A DNA stretch of 64,000 nt from Parapedobacter koreensis (lineage in GTDB: Bacteria; Bacteroidota; Bacteroidia; Sphingobacteriales; Sphingobacteriaceae), in NCBI RefSeq assembly GCF_900109365.1, contig NZ_FNZR01000001.1, forward strand, positions 558,001 to 622,000. The letters run 5' to 3'. Both the position numbers and the translations under genes were made by a program. This document shows, piece after piece, positions 1-9,753 of this stretch (positions are counted from its first letter, which is position 1; every line of letters starts with the position of its first letter). The notes below the pieces were generated by a model. It searched no databases. It was not told where the DNA came from and saw only the letters and a program-made list of their open reading frames with translations.

Positions 1-1168
1 TGGAATTCATCCGTCGGCTATCCCCGTTAATTTCGGGGAACGTGGGCAGCCAAAACTGATCCATTTGCTCGGCCATCGTCACGAAAGAATGGAGGATGTG
101 CTCTTCCTTCTCCGCGTCGATCAATACGTTTAGCGGGTGATGCGCCCGATAGGCATCCCAAATCCAATCATCCGTATAAAAAGGGGTACCGTTGTCATCA
201 TGTACCTGTCCGTCAAATGCGCTGAAATACCGGCCGTCTTCGGATATTTTTACGGGCCGTTCAAACGTCCGATACAGCGACGTATAAAAAACCACTTTAT
301 CATCGTCGTTCCCTCCGGACACATCGATTTTGCCCAGCGCTTCATTCCAAATTTTTCTACCGGCATCCTGCAATGCGGCAACATCGTAATCTTTTATTTC
401 GCGGACTACATTCTCACGGGCCTGCGCTTCGTCGATGAACGAAATGCCATACCTCAAGCGCAACTGTTTTGTACCCTCACCAAATTGAAGTACCAAACAA
501 GCATTCCGTCCTTCCGCTGTTGTCCCTTCAACCAACTTTCCATCACGCAGCACCGTTGCGTCGCTGGGTGCAACTTCCGGCTCCAGGTAAATATATACAT
601 TCGTATGGTTGCCGATATCCTGATGACCAGATAGGGCCTTACCGTCCCATTTCAGCGCTCCGTTTCTTGAATTGATGGATAAGAATACCGGTTTGTCTTG
701 CTCGAAATCCAACTGGTACAGTGCAGACTGGTGTGAGGGAGCAAAGGAAACAGCTACCTGTTGCTCATCCAAATACACGGAATAAGCATAAGGTTTAATC
801 GCTTCGTTGTCATAGCTGTAGGAAATGACGGGGCGCAATTCAGCCTCCTCGCCTTGAAAAGGGCTTAGGTTGAAAGCCGAACTACCCCTGTGGCTGGTGA
901 CGATAAGCGGCAGACCATTTAGTCGATCGCCCGTATAATCACGGCGCTCTGGATAAACGCGTAAAAAGCTGTTTGGAAGGTGGACAGTAGGATAAGTTGG
1001 CACCAATAGGTGACTGATATTGCCCATATAGGGATTTACATAATCTACGGGTGACTTGTCAGTCGGATCTGCTTGACCGCAGCCAGTCAGCCCCGCTGTG
1101 GCAAATAAGCAGATATAGGAAATCAACGTGCTTGTTTTCTTATTAGTTCTTCTTCTATTGGCTATCAT
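1..1168 (-). CDS. GH92 family alpha-mannosidase-like lipoprotein (3' end outside window)
   Basis: Probable exo-acting alpha-mannosidase of glycoside hydrolase family 92, a calcium-dependent family that trims alpha-mannosides in the periplasm or at the cell surface. The first 389 codons are visible. They begin with a lipoprotein signal ending LTGCG, then the GH92 N-terminal beta-sandwich start (VNPYMGN, close to the family's VNPxIGT). The start of the catalytic part follows, with YTSLYR and DDWIWDAYRAHHPL, which match conserved GH92 blocks. The start ATG at 1168 gives a complete signal peptide. It is the last visible gene of the susC/susD transcription unit, 34 bp after the GH99-like gene, which supports an alpha-mannan or N-glycan-type substrate. 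The catalytic acids lie beyond the window edge and cannot be checked. Confidence 0.85.
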   Translation of the reverse strand, partial: MIANRRRTNKKTSTLISYICLFATAGLTGCGQADPTDKSPVDYVNPYMGNISHLLVPTYPTVHLPNSFLRVYPERRDYTGDRLNGLPLIVTSHRGSSAFNLSPFQGEEAELRPVISYSYDNEAIKPYAYSVYLDEQQVAVSFAPSHQSALYQLDFEQDKPVFLSINSRNGALKWDGKALSGHQDIGNHTNVYIYLEPEVAPSDATVLRDGKLVEGTTAEGRNACLVLQFGEGTKQLRLRYGISFIDEAQARENVVREIKDYDVAALQDAGRKIWNEALGKIDVSGGNDDDKVVFYTSLYRTFERPVKISEDGRYFSAFDGQVHDDNGTPFYTDDWIWDAYRAHHPLNVLIDAEKEEHILHSFVTMAEQMDQFWLPTFPEINGDSRRMNS

Positions 1169-1202
1169 ATCATTTTATTATACATATTCTTTACATGCAA
1201 AA

Positions 1203-2543
1203 TTACCGGTTCGGTTTGCTTGAGCCATAGCCTGATTCTCCATGAAACCAATTGGCCGCCTGTCCTGTAAGCCACAGGTAATGATCCGTTTCTAAGTCTT
1301 GCTCGATACCCATAAACTGCAAGTGCCCATTTAGTGGCACTTCATTTTCGCGTGCACATTTAAAAATGGCGGTACCCTCGTCTATTTCGTCAAACATGGC
1401 TACGTATAGCGACGACGCCCCCGCTTGCTTGGCCCCTGCCACTTGCTTCCACAGAAAATCACCTTTCAATCGGGGAATAGCATTATATAGCGAAGGATCG
1501 TTGTGCATGTTGCCCCAGCTGAATCCGGGGAACACCAAAGGCACGTAATCTATACCGTTTTGCCTACACCATATTACATCTGCTACCATCGTACCTGCGG
1601 TATTGTTGTAGCTATCGTTGTCATATCGCCCCACCGCCCACGGCATGATAATATCTACCTTTCTGATTAGTTCATGCAATGCAGCGTTATTTTCAGTGTC
1701 GTTTTTCAACTCCCGCCAATAGTAGGGTACTCCGAGCATAATGGATACCTTATTAGATGGCCCTTTCAAGCGGTCGACCAATCGGCTTACATCACTGATG
1801 GAATATTGCCGGTTGTCATTGAATCCCACCCCCCATATCGTCACAAGGGGTTTTCCATTGTGCCGAAGGTAGGTGGGGTGTTCAAAATTGTCAAACAAAT
1901 CAAACTCTTGTTGCAATTCGTTCCAATCCTCCTCCAAATAGGCCACATCTTCACTATTGGAACCGCTTAAATCATACATCACGCTGATAGCCCGTTCGTA
2001 TTTTTTTGCTGCTTTCAGGGCATTGGCCAGTACTTGGTTAAAATGTCTTTTACCCGCCACATTGGACGGTTTGATCTCCCCCACAAACCGTTGCATATGC
2101 ACACCGTCCAATCCGTATTCCTTCATCCATTTGAAATGTAGGTCTACACTCTCTTCGTCATAAGGGCTGTATAGGTAGGCATCCGAGCCATCTGCATATT
2201 GGAAGGGGGATTTATAGGTTTTTGTGTATTCAGCGATGTCCGGCCAAAAATCAACGTTGGTAATGCCGGGCTGAAACGTGTTGTTCGGCCCCTGATAATG
2301 GTACCAACCCCTGTTGGAACCATCTCCTTCCGCAGCAAACCATCCTTGATATCCTGCCATGACTAATCCGGTATAGGACGTGTATAAACATCCCGTTTCA
2401 TCGTAAACAGCTTCGGGAACTTCTTCGGGCTCATCGTCGGGATCTTTAACCGGATTGTTGTCTTTTGAACAGGCAATCCATAAAAAAAATGAACAAACAA
2501 GAAGGGCAAGGTTGAAAAATCTGTTGTATCGAACGACCATCAT
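1203..2543 (-). CDS. GH99/GH71-like glycoside hydrolase, lipoprotein
   Basis: Secreted lipoprotein (signal ending WIACS, Cys25) with a TIM barrel of the GH71/GH99 type. GH99 enzymes are endo-alpha-mannosidases or mannanases that use two glutamates three residues apart. Here FDEIDEGT carries E386 and E389 at that spacing, in the position of the family's FNEWHEGT motif near the barrel end. Other family-like blocks are GYQGWF (residues 64-69) and the SNRGWYHY stretch (about 76-83). Length 446 fits a single-domain member. It sits 34 bp after the GH43 gene and 34 bp before GH92; endo-mannanase plus exo-mannosidase is a typical mannan-degrading pairing. Bacteroidota proteins of this group are often annotated only as GH71/99-like, so the substrate is inferred from neighbours. 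Confidence 0.75.
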   Translation of the reverse strand: MMVVRYNRFFNLALLVCSFFLWIACSKDNNPVKDPDDEPEEVPEAVYDETGCLYTSYTGLVMAGYQGWFAAEGDGSNRGWYHYQGPNNTFQPGITNVDFWPDIAEYTKTYKSPFQYADGSDAYLYSPYDEESVDLHFKWMKEYGLDGVHMQRFVGEIKPSNVAGKRHFNQVLANALKAAKKYERAISVMYDLSGSNSEDVAYLEEDWNELQQEFDLFDNFEHPTYLRHNGKPLVTIWGVGFNDNRQYSISDVSRLVDRLKGPSNKVSIMLGVPYYWRELKNDTENNAALHELIRKVDIIMPWAVGRYDNDSYNNTAGTMVADVIWCRQNGIDYVPLVFPGFSWGNMHNDPSLYNAIPRLKGDFLWKQVAGAKQAGASSLYVAMFDEIDEGTAIFKCARENEVPLNGHLQFMGIEQDLETDHYLWLTGQAANWFHGESGYGSSKPNR

Positions 2544-2577
2544 AATTGGAAAATAATTGATATTTTAATCTTTCCGA

Positions 2578-3576
2578 CTATTTTGCTATCAGGCTGGTTT
2601 GTTTAACTTTCTGGATCGTACCATCCGCATTGTAAAACAGTTTATCCACGCAGACAGACCGCAGCCAGTCGTTAAATTCTCCGTTTGCTTGTGACAGCTC
2701 ACTATTATGGTAGAATGCATACCATTGCCCCTTGTATTCCACAATGGAACCGTGATTGGTGTAGCTATTGGTCGGTTCCATATAAATACCCATGGATTTC
2801 CATGGACCCAACGGGTTATCGCTGACCGCATACCGCATGCGGTTATCCCCTTTTACCCCATCGTTCCAATTGTCATCGTGGTTATCGGAATAGGACAGGT
2901 AATACTTGCCGTTATATTTATGTATCCACGTCGCTTCATGGAAATCTTCCAATCCTTCCATGACGGTCAATGTGCCGTCGATTTCCACCATATTGTCTTT
3001 TAATTTTCCTCCTTTGCACATACCACCACCGCCTTGGTAAAAATAAGCCTGTCCGTCATCATCGATGAAGACATGTGGGTCGATCAACGCATCCACGTCT
3101 TCCAAATATCCTTGTACCTTAAAATCCTTTGCCGGATTTTTGCTGGTAGCAATGCCTATTTTCCATGTCTTGTTCCAGTCATCGCCGCTCGGGTGCGGAA
3201 AATAGAAGTAGTATGTCCCATCCTTGTACACGCAGTCGGGGGCCCACATAAATCCACCGTCCTTACGTCCCCAGGGAACATCACTTGCCCGCAATATCTC
3301 GCCGTGATCGGTCCAATTCACCATGTCGTCCGTAGAAAAGACATGGTACTGATCCATCAAATCGCAACCGCGTGGAGGTGCGATATCATGTGAGGCATAA
3401 ATATATAACCGGCCATCGTCCCACACTCTTGCTGAGGGATCGGCGGTATACATATGCCGAATGATGGGGTTTTCTTTATTTTGTGCAAAAATATGGGAAA
3501 AGCTGATAATAGCAATCCCGGCCGCCGTAACCAGTCCTTTCCAATTCATGCTACATTGGGTTCGTTCGTTCTTCAT
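2578..3576 (-). CDS. GH43-family glycosidase, secreted
   Basis: Five-bladed beta-propeller glycosidase of family 43, normally cutting arabinosides, xylosides or galactosides. The expected catalytic triad is visible: general base D46 (YTADPSA), pKa modulator D166 (IDPHVF) and general acid E214 (HEATW). Signal peptide at about residues 10-32 ending IFAQ; Met10 is an equally good start because the hydrophobic segment begins just after it. Length 332 is that of a bare catalytic domain with no binding module. It opens the glycosidase part of the susC/susD unit and is separated from the upstream DUF3823 gene by a strong hairpin whose near edge is 17 nt before this start codon, so its expression may be partly uncoupled. 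The substrate is not predictable from sequence alone. Confidence 0.88.
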   Translation of the reverse strand: MKNERTQCSMNWKGLVTAAGIAIISFSHIFAQNKENPIIRHMYTADPSARVWDDGRLYIYASHDIAPPRGCDLMDQYHVFSTDDMVNWTDHGEILRASDVPWGRKDGGFMWAPDCVYKDGTYYFYFPHPSGDDWNKTWKIGIATSKNPAKDFKVQGYLEDVDALIDPHVFIDDDGQAYFYQGGGGMCKGGKLKDNMVEIDGTLTVMEGLEDFHEATWIHKYNGKYYLSYSDNHDDNWNDGVKGDNRMRYAVSDNPLGPWKSMGIYMEPTNSYTNHGSIVEYKGQWYAFYHNSELSQANGEFNDWLRSVCVDKLFYNADGTIQKVKQTSLIAK

Positions 3577-3593
3577 GACGTCTAATAACTAAA

Positions 3594-3629
3594 ATGGTTG
3601 TTCACCACTGTGTCGTGATGAACAACCAT
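3594..3629 (-). terminator. Stem-loop between DUF3823 gene and GH43 gene
   Basis: Perfect 11-bp inverted repeat (arms 3594-3604 and 3619-3629), then a C/A mismatch, then a further 3-bp stem closing a 6-nt loop. In the minus-strand transcript the stem is followed by TTTTA. It therefore looks like an intrinsic (possibly leaky) terminator or a processing stem between the transport genes and the glycosidase genes. It ends 17 nt before the GH43 start, so it could also affect ribosome access. Confidence 0.6.
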
Positions 3630-3735
3630 AAAACTTACCAACTATCCCATCGATTACCACTCCATTCAGGGTGATCAAATGACCTTAACACTGCCAAGTG
3701 GTAATCTTTAGGTGTATTCATCTAGCCAAAGCGGA

Positions 3736-4476
3736 TTATCGGGGAACGTCTACTTTAACGATCTCCGTATAGTTATATTTCCGATTTGCATCGTTCACGT
3801 TAGCCCCCAAACGGACGTAATACGTATACCCCGCTTTTACCGGCAATGGGCCGATGGTATACACATTACTGGTTTCGGAATCACCCACCTCGTCTTGCCA
3901 AGATTTGTTGATTTGTATCCGTTTGTTGGAATACTCACCAATGTCAATGTTACTATTCGCACCTGCACCGCAAAACGTCGTGAGGCTCAGGAATGGCTTG
4001 ATCTCAACGAGATTCGGCAATCCCGTCCGAATCGGCGCCCGCAGGCGGCATTTCAGCGTCAGGTTCAGTCCGTCCAGTGACGTTTCAAAATCGAGCAATT
4101 GCAGGTACGGCGTTACGGTGAAATCCTGCTCCGTAGTTCCGTTCAGGGTAACGTTTTTTACGGTATCCGTAACCGGCCAGAACGGACCTCCGTAGGGAAG
4201 CATGTCGTAGGTTCCGGCAAACAGTTTACTGTTGTTATAGGAACCATCCTGCTTCACCGGCAAATTTTGGTTGGTCGGCTCCGAGGCCGTCCAGCTTCGT
4301 TCCCAGATACGGATACTCCAGTCATTTTGAGAGGAAAGCAGGTTTTCCCCGGTGTACGAATCAATGACACGTCCGTGGATACGTGCACTCGGAGCATCCC
4401 AGTTGTCGGTCTTGTAACACGAGGTAACCGACAATAGCATTACGCCTAAAATTGAATAGATGATTAACTTCTTCAT
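3736..4476 (-). CDS. DUF3823-type PUL lipoprotein (SusE/F-like position)
   Basis: Lipoprotein (MLLSVTSCYK, Cys20) with an N-terminal immunoglobulin-like fold beginning IHGRVIDSYTGENL and a second beta-sandwich in the C-terminal half, the layout of DUF3823 proteins. These follow susD in many Bacteroidota loci and are thought to be surface glycan-binding proteins that assist the SusCD transporter. It lies 22 bp after susD and before the hairpin at 3594-3629. No catalytic motif is seen. The family call rests on context and the N-terminal pattern; the glycan specificity is unknown. Confidence 0.75.
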   Translation of the reverse strand: MKKLIIYSILGVMLLSVTSCYKTDNWDAPSARIHGRVIDSYTGENLLSSQNDWSIRIWERSWTASEPTNQNLPVKQDGSYNNSKLFAGTYDMLPYGGPFWPVTDTVKNVTLNGTTEQDFTVTPYLQLLDFETSLDGLNLTLKCRLRAPIRTGLPNLVEIKPFLSLTTFCGAGANSNIDIGEYSNKRIQINKSWQDEVGDSETSNVYTIGPLPVKAGYTYYVRLGANVNDANRKYNYTEIVKVDVPR

Positions 4477-4498
4477 AATACTTGTATCAACACGTTAA

Positions 4499-6433
4499 TT
4501 AATAAAGCGGATTCTGTGGCAGCAAGTTATTGTTCTTGCCAATTTCACCCCAGGGAATCGGTTCATAATAACAACTCTTGGAGGCATTCCATTGGCGGTT
4601 AAACCGGTTGTCTTCGTCAAGGTAAATGTATTTCCCTTCGTCGGCCACATAATAACAGCTCAGTAGCCGTTGTCGGAAATTGTTCAGGATCTGGTCGGCC
4701 GTCCGCCAGCGGCGGATGTCCCACCACCAGTGGTTTTCAGCATATAGTTCGCGCTGGCGCTCGTCGCGGATAAACTGCAGCGATTTCTCAAGGGAATACG
4801 TGTAGTTAGCCTTGTTGATGGAACCGATGTTCGTCATCGTCATGTCAATGGCCGGGCGAACCACCTTGGCGCCTGCCCGTTCACGGATCTTCTCGATGTA
4901 ATCAAAGGCTTCCTCGCGTCGACCCAATTCATACAGCGCCTCCGCGGTATTCAGGTAAACCTCACCCAAACGGAACACCACCCAAGACTGATCACTTCTC
5001 CAGTCCCGGACATCAGCGGTCGGCATGTCGGGATTGATGTACTTGCGGATAAACGCCGACCCGAACGCATTATTCTCGCCGCCTTGATCCTCGAAATTCC
5101 CATGTGCACCGGTAATGGTATAGGTCACGCCGTTGATTTCTGTAGTCCAGCCCTTACCGCCCAAAATGCGGTTGCCGTTGCTGTTGATCGGTGCCGAATT
5201 CACACCACGTTGGATATCAGTGGCAACACCGTCGAATGTCCGGTAGATGCCCCGCTGGATGCTGAACGTCTTTCCCCGCAACTCATCCCCGTCCAGGTAC
5301 ATGGTGCCGAGCGCCCGGGGTTCCATTCCATCGCGGATGTCACCGCGGCTGTCAAAGCGAACGGGGGTTCCGTCTGGGTTGGTGTAGGCCGGCATGTCGT
5401 ACAATTCCATGAAGTCGAGTGGCACGAAGCTTTCTGCACCGACAAAGGAGGACATATCGGGTGCCGGAGACATCAACGCGTCGTAATTATGCTGCAACGC
5501 GTTGCCACGCGGCGAATTCCTATTGTATTCTTTGACAAAGATGGTTTCCGGCGAACTGGCGTCAAGGAACAGGCTGGCAAAATTTGTTGCCTTGTCTGCA
5601 TGTTTGTTATACAGGGAAAAAGGACCCGTTTCAATCAATTTCCCGGCTGCCACCGCATACTCGAAGAACTCATTTGCCTGTGAAGGTTCCATGCCTGCCA
5701 AGCCTTGCTGGGTAGCAAGTTCAGTGGCCTTAAATCCCAGTGATTCGGTATATTTTGCAACGGAACCGGCGTATAACATCGCGCGAGACATCAAGGCGGC
5801 GGCTACGTATTTATTGGCACGGCCGGTTTCCTTAGTATCGTCGGACATGTTATCAATTGCAAATTGCAGGTCGTCGTGAATGAATTTCCATGTATCGTAC
5901 TCCGTATTACGTGACACGTTCAATACCTCAGGACCTGCCAGCGGATCCTGGACTTCGGTTACGATCGGAACCCCGCCGTAACGCTTCGCCATGCCGAAAT
6001 AGAAATAAGCCCGTAGGAAATGGGCTTCGCCCAACAACTTATTAAACGTCTCGTCGGGGAACTTGTCTTTATAATTCGGGAAACTTTGGATAAAGTTATT
6101 CACTTCGCGGATGCGGTCGTACGGCCAGTAGCCGAACCCATCGTTATCGACACTGATCCAAGTATTGAAATACTCGCCGCTCATGGCACCCTGGCTGTTT
6201 TTCTCCGTAGCCCAGTCGTTTTTACGGTAGCCGTCGTTCGCGTAATACTGAAAATCTTCAATGGGCAGCCAATTGTAAAGCCCGGTGAAGTACATCTTTA
6301 CGCCGTATTCGGTTCCGAAAAGTTCCGGCTCACCCATGATCCCTTTCGGCTCCAAATCCAATTGCCGGCATTGGGAGAATACGAGCGCACCTAACAGTGC
6401 GATATATGCTAACAATCTCTTTTTCATCTTCAT
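4499..6433 (-). CDS. SusD/RagB-family outer-membrane glycan-binding lipoprotein
   Basis: Surface lipoprotein that closes over its SusC partner and delivers glycan. Lipobox FSQC with Cys22, followed by LDLEPKG, typical of SusD proteins. The TPR-like helical core is shown by FLRAYFYFGMAKRYGGVPI, a family hallmark, and the C-terminal region has the usual ELYAENHWWWDIRRW block. The reading frame stays open upstream into susC, but the start at 6433 (MKMKKRLL) is chosen because it opens the signal peptide and lies 5 bp after the susC stop; 6427 is an alternative. Length is 644 residues, somewhat longer than starch SusD. Translational coupling to susC is likely. Confidence 0.95.
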   Translation of the reverse strand: MKMKKRLLAYIALLGALVFSQCRQLDLEPKGIMGEPELFGTEYGVKMYFTGLYNWLPIEDFQYYANDGYRKNDWATEKNSQGAMSGEYFNTWISVDNDGFGYWPYDRIREVNNFIQSFPNYKDKFPDETFNKLLGEAHFLRAYFYFGMAKRYGGVPIVTEVQDPLAGPEVLNVSRNTEYDTWKFIHDDLQFAIDNMSDDTKETGRANKYVAAALMSRAMLYAGSVAKYTESLGFKATELATQQGLAGMEPSQANEFFEYAVAAGKLIETGPFSLYNKHADKATNFASLFLDASSPETIFVKEYNRNSPRGNALQHNYDALMSPAPDMSSFVGAESFVPLDFMELYDMPAYTNPDGTPVRFDSRGDIRDGMEPRALGTMYLDGDELRGKTFSIQRGIYRTFDGVATDIQRGVNSAPINSNGNRILGGKGWTTEINGVTYTITGAHGNFEDQGGENNAFGSAFIRKYINPDMPTADVRDWRSDQSWVVFRLGEVYLNTAEALYELGRREEAFDYIEKIRERAGAKVVRPAIDMTMTNIGSINKANYTYSLEKSLQFIRDERQRELYAENHWWWDIRRWRTADQILNNFRQRLLSCYYVADEGKYIYLDEDNRFNRQWNASKSCYYEPIPWGEIGKNNNLLPQNPLY

Positions 6434-6437
6434 AATT

Positions 6438-9400
6438 TTAGAATTTAATGCTTGCACCAAACGTGTACGTTTTATTGTTCGGATAATTGTACAAGTCAAC
6501 ATCACCCACCCCGGGTTCGTTGTTGATCCGTTGACCCGGACGTTCCGGATCCATGTGATCAAGCCCCGTAAACGTCAGCAGGTTGTATCCGCTGAAATAA
6601 ATCCGCAGGTTCTTTACCCCTGCTTTCGATACCCAACGATCAGGCAATGTGTACCCCAATTCGGTGGTTTTCAGCCGTATATATGCTGCATTCTGAATCC
6701 CGTTCGTTCCGGTGCGGCGACCATCGTGACCGGTAACCGGGAAAAATCCGGGGATCCATTCTGTGCTTGCGTCAAAATAATCGGCGTTCGGATCAACCGG
6801 ACGCCAGCGGTCCATGAAAAACGACAGCGTATTTTGTTCGCCGAAGGGTAACGCCTCAACCAGCAGCTCGTTGTACTTCACGAAGACACCATGTACCCCC
6901 TGAAAATCGAGCGCAAGATCGATCCCCCTCCACGAAGCACCCAACGAAAGGCCGTAATTGAAAAGCGGCAACCCGATGGAGGCGATGGGGTGATTGTCCT
7001 GATCGTTAATGACTCCGTCTTCGTTCCAGTCGTTCAGGTACCAGTCGCCCGGCAGCGCGCCCTGTCCCTGAGGGACGGAGAAGTTGCGGATGTCCTCATA
7101 ATTGGTGAACATGCCGCCCGATTCCGTTCCCCACCAGATATTAGTGTAACGGCCTGCGGTGCGGTTCCGCCAATAATCATATGAATTGTTGGCTGGCGTT
7201 TCGAGCCAATCAGTTCTTTTTATTCTGGTGGCAGAAATCTGGCCGCCTACGTTGTAATAAAATTCGTTGACCCGGCTGCGGTAGTCCAGCGAAACCTCAT
7301 ACCCGAAGTTTCGGTCGCCATTGAGGTTTTCCTGTGGCAAATTGGCCCCTACGGTCGCCGGAATCACTGCACCGCTGGTGGCCAGCAGCCCCGAACGATC
7401 ACGCTGGAACACGTCTAACGTAGCATTCAGTTTGTTCTGCAGGAAACCTACATCCAAGCCAACATTATACGATTTGATGTGATACCATGTTAAATTGGGA
7501 TTCGGGATGGGTTGCGTGGTAACCCCTCCTTGAAGACCGCCACCAAACACCCATCCAACCGCGTTGGGGTCAAGGTTGTAACCCAGTGTCGGCGGATAGT
7601 TACCAGCTGCATTATCGTCACCCATCTCTCCGTACGAAGCGCGGATCTTCAATTCATTCACGAAGTCCACATTGTCTTTCATGAAATTCTCCTGGCTGAC
7701 GCGCCAAGCGCCTGAAACCGACGGGAAGAATCCGAAACGCTTTCCTTCGGGGAAGCGGGACGATCCATCGTACCGGAATTTGAAGGCGAACATGTACTTA
7801 GACGCATAGTTATAATCGATCTGGCCCACCATCGATTTGCTGGAACGGTCACCCACACCGCCGCCCTGCGCACGCTGATTGGCGTCTGCTCCTGCAAACA
7901 GGTATTCCGAATCGACGTGCATTTCCCGGAACGCACTGAAGCTATCCCAATTGCTGTAGGTTTCTTCGTAAAGCAGGAAGTTGTTAAAGTTATGCAAGCC
8001 AAAAGACTTGTTGTAAAACAGACCTAACTGCATGTTGGTATTGTTGTTAATGTTGACCCCCCGGGTGACCGTGGCCGGTGTACCTTTTTGAATGGGCGAA
8101 TAGGTATCGCTATCCCGATTATACTGATAGACGGTGAACACACGGTGGTAGTTATGGTAATCGGGTAAACTAACCGCGTAATCATACGATCCTTTTGCAG
8201 ATAGGCCATCCACTCCCGGAATCTGATATTCCAGCTGGAACGTTCCGTTGAACCGGCGATCCTTATTGAGGTTGTACCCTACGTAATCGGCATCGGTCTG
8301 TACCATCGGGTTCACACTTTCGTTCAGCACCTGAGGATCACCATTGGGATACTGCGGGTTGTCGTTCGCATAGAAAGGCGCATTCGGGCGGGTCAGCCAT
8401 GTGTTTTTATAAGCCGTCCAATCGACGCCATTCGGCTTCGTGGTATTGAGCATGATGCCGCCGAGGGATACCCGGGCTTTCAACCGTTTGGTAATCTGTG
8501 CATCAATATTCGAACGCATGTTCCAACGATCGGAATTGTAATCGTCGCTTCGATAAGAACCGGATTGCTTTGAATAACCGAGGTTAAAGAAATACCGTAT
8601 TTTGTCACTGCCTCCATTTACACTCAGGTTATGTTGGGATTGCGGCGTGGTTTTCTTAAATACCTTATCCATCCAGTCGTAGGAGGTCAATGTGCCGTCC
8701 AGGTAAGGTTGGAATTGTTCCTCGGGTACAAGGGGATTGCGGCGCACCATGTAGTTGCCCCCGAAATCCTGCCAGTTTCTCTCGTTTCTTAACGTAAAAT
8801 AGTCAATGGCATTGGTTGTTTCAGGAACATTCAAAAACTGTTGCAGGGAAGTGTTGGTGCTGAACGTAATGTCTACCTTTCCACCCATGTCTCCGCCGCT
8901 TTTGGTGGTTACCAAAATGACCCCGTTGGCAGCACGCAAACCGTAAATCGCCGCAGTACCGTCTTTCAAAACCGATACGCTCTCAATTTCATCTCCGCTC
9001 ATCCGTGAAAAATAATCTTTGTCGCGGGGAATACCATCCACCACCACCAACGGATCACCCATCCCACGGATATCGAGACGCGTACTGTAATCGCCCGGCG
9101 CGCTGCTTCGCTGTTGAACACGCAAGCCGGGTACTTTACCGGTCAGCATGTTTACCACATTTTCGTTTTTTGTACGGACCATGTCTTGGCCACTAATGGA
9201 TGACACCGCTCCGGTTAATGTTGCCTTTGTCGTCGTAGCATATCCCGTAACGATCACTTCGTCAAGTTCGCTCGCGTCGTCTTCCAATTGAACAGTGATG
9301 GAAGTCCTGCTTCCAATTTGTTCGGTCAGGGTAGCTTTACCCACGTATTGAAAAACAAGTGTTGTTGCTTCGGCGGAAACCTCGATACGGTATGCGCCTT

Positions 9401-9578
9401 CGTCATCCGTTGACGTGGCCCGTTCTTGCCCGGTGGCGGTATTGGCTGTAACGCTCACGCCGGCCAATGCTTCGCCAGTTTGCGCATCAGTAACCCGCCC
9501 CTGAATGGTCCGTGTCTGCGCGAGGCCATATAACGGAGCGAGCATAATTAATAAAATAAGGTATGTTAGTTTTTTCAT
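6438..9578 (-). CDS. SusC/RagA-family TonB-dependent outer-membrane transporter
   Basis: Outer-membrane barrel that imports oligosaccharides with SusD using TonB energy. Order: signal peptide (1-20, ending YGLAQ); CarboxypepD-regulatory-like domain (about 23-105, starting IQGRVTDAQTGEALAGVSV); TonB-box region with DEVIVTGY; plug (about 115-225, with DPLVVVDGIPRD and AAIYGLRAANGVILVTT); then the barrel ending TYTFGASIKF with a terminal aromatic. Length 1046 is standard. There is no extra N-terminal STN domain, so an ECF/anti-sigma relay is not expected. The gene follows a small secreted protein gene and a 164-nt leader that resembles the leader of that upstream gene. Confidence 0.96.
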   Translation of the reverse strand: MKKLTYLILLIMLAPLYGLAQTRTIQGRVTDAQTGEALAGVSVTANTATGQERATSTDDEGAYRIEVSAEATTLVFQYVGKATLTEQIGSRTSITVQLEDDASELDEVIVTGYATTTKATLTGAVSSISGQDMVRTKNENVVNMLTGKVPGLRVQQRSSAPGDYSTRLDIRGMGDPLVVVDGIPRDKDYFSRMSGDEIESVSVLKDGTAAIYGLRAANGVILVTTKSGGDMGGKVDITFSTNTSLQQFLNVPETTNAIDYFTLRNERNWQDFGGNYMVRRNPLVPEEQFQPYLDGTLTSYDWMDKVFKKTTPQSQHNLSVNGGSDKIRYFFNLGYSKQSGSYRSDDYNSDRWNMRSNIDAQITKRLKARVSLGGIMLNTTKPNGVDWTAYKNTWLTRPNAPFYANDNPQYPNGDPQVLNESVNPMVQTDADYVGYNLNKDRRFNGTFQLEYQIPGVDGLSAKGSYDYAVSLPDYHNYHRVFTVYQYNRDSDTYSPIQKGTPATVTRGVNINNNTNMQLGLFYNKSFGLHNFNNFLLYEETYSNWDSFSAFREMHVDSEYLFAGADANQRAQGGGVGDRSSKSMVGQIDYNYASKYMFAFKFRYDGSSRFPEGKRFGFFPSVSGAWRVSQENFMKDNVDFVNELKIRASYGEMGDDNAAGNYPPTLGYNLDPNAVGWVFGGGLQGGVTTQPIPNPNLTWYHIKSYNVGLDVGFLQNKLNATLDVFQRDRSGLLATSGAVIPATVGANLPQENLNGDRNFGYEVSLDYRSRVNEFYYNVGGQISATRIKRTDWLETPANNSYDYWRNRTAGRYTNIWWGTESGGMFTNYEDIRNFSVPQGQGALPGDWYLNDWNEDGVINDQDNHPIASIGLPLFNYGLSLGASWRGIDLALDFQGVHGVFVKYNELLVEALPFGEQNTLSFFMDRWRPVDPNADYFDASTEWIPGFFPVTGHDGRRTGTNGIQNAAYIRLKTTELGYTLPDRWVSKAGVKNLRIYFSGYNLLTFTGLDHMDPERPGQRINNEPGVGDVDLYNYPNNKTYTFGASIKF

Positions 9579-9742
9579 CCCACAATAAATAATTGGTTAA
9601 TAATTGCTGATTAGGTAGTGTCTGAGCACCGATCCATTGTGCTTGATTCACCCAGATAAGTCTTGCATCGCTGGGCGCAACATCAAGTGGGGGGCGGATC
9701 ATTATTGATTATTTTCATTTTCAGAAATTCAATATGGTTTTA
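9579..9742 (-). other. susC 5' leader, copy 1 of a duplicated leader
   Basis: The 164 nt before susC resemble the 161 nt before the upstream small gene (10204-10364) at both ends. In minus-strand sense both begin TAAAACCA(T)AT followed by a GAAAATAAT stretch and CAAT(A/G)ATG, and both end with CC(T/G)AATCA, AATTATT, ATTAAC(C/T)AATTAT and TATT(T)TGTG before the start codon. The middles differ, although both can form a small stem. No TAnnTTTG box was found just upstream. This suggests a duplicated leader with conserved post-transcriptional signals rather than two promoters. Confidence 0.45.
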
Positions 9743-9753
9743 TAGTTAATTAG

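Noticed and set aside
9487-9702. A 71-codon frame in the susC leader that runs over the susC start in another frame, like a leader peptide
   Set aside because: The other copy of the leader has no matching frame, the start has no ribosome site, and the product looks random.
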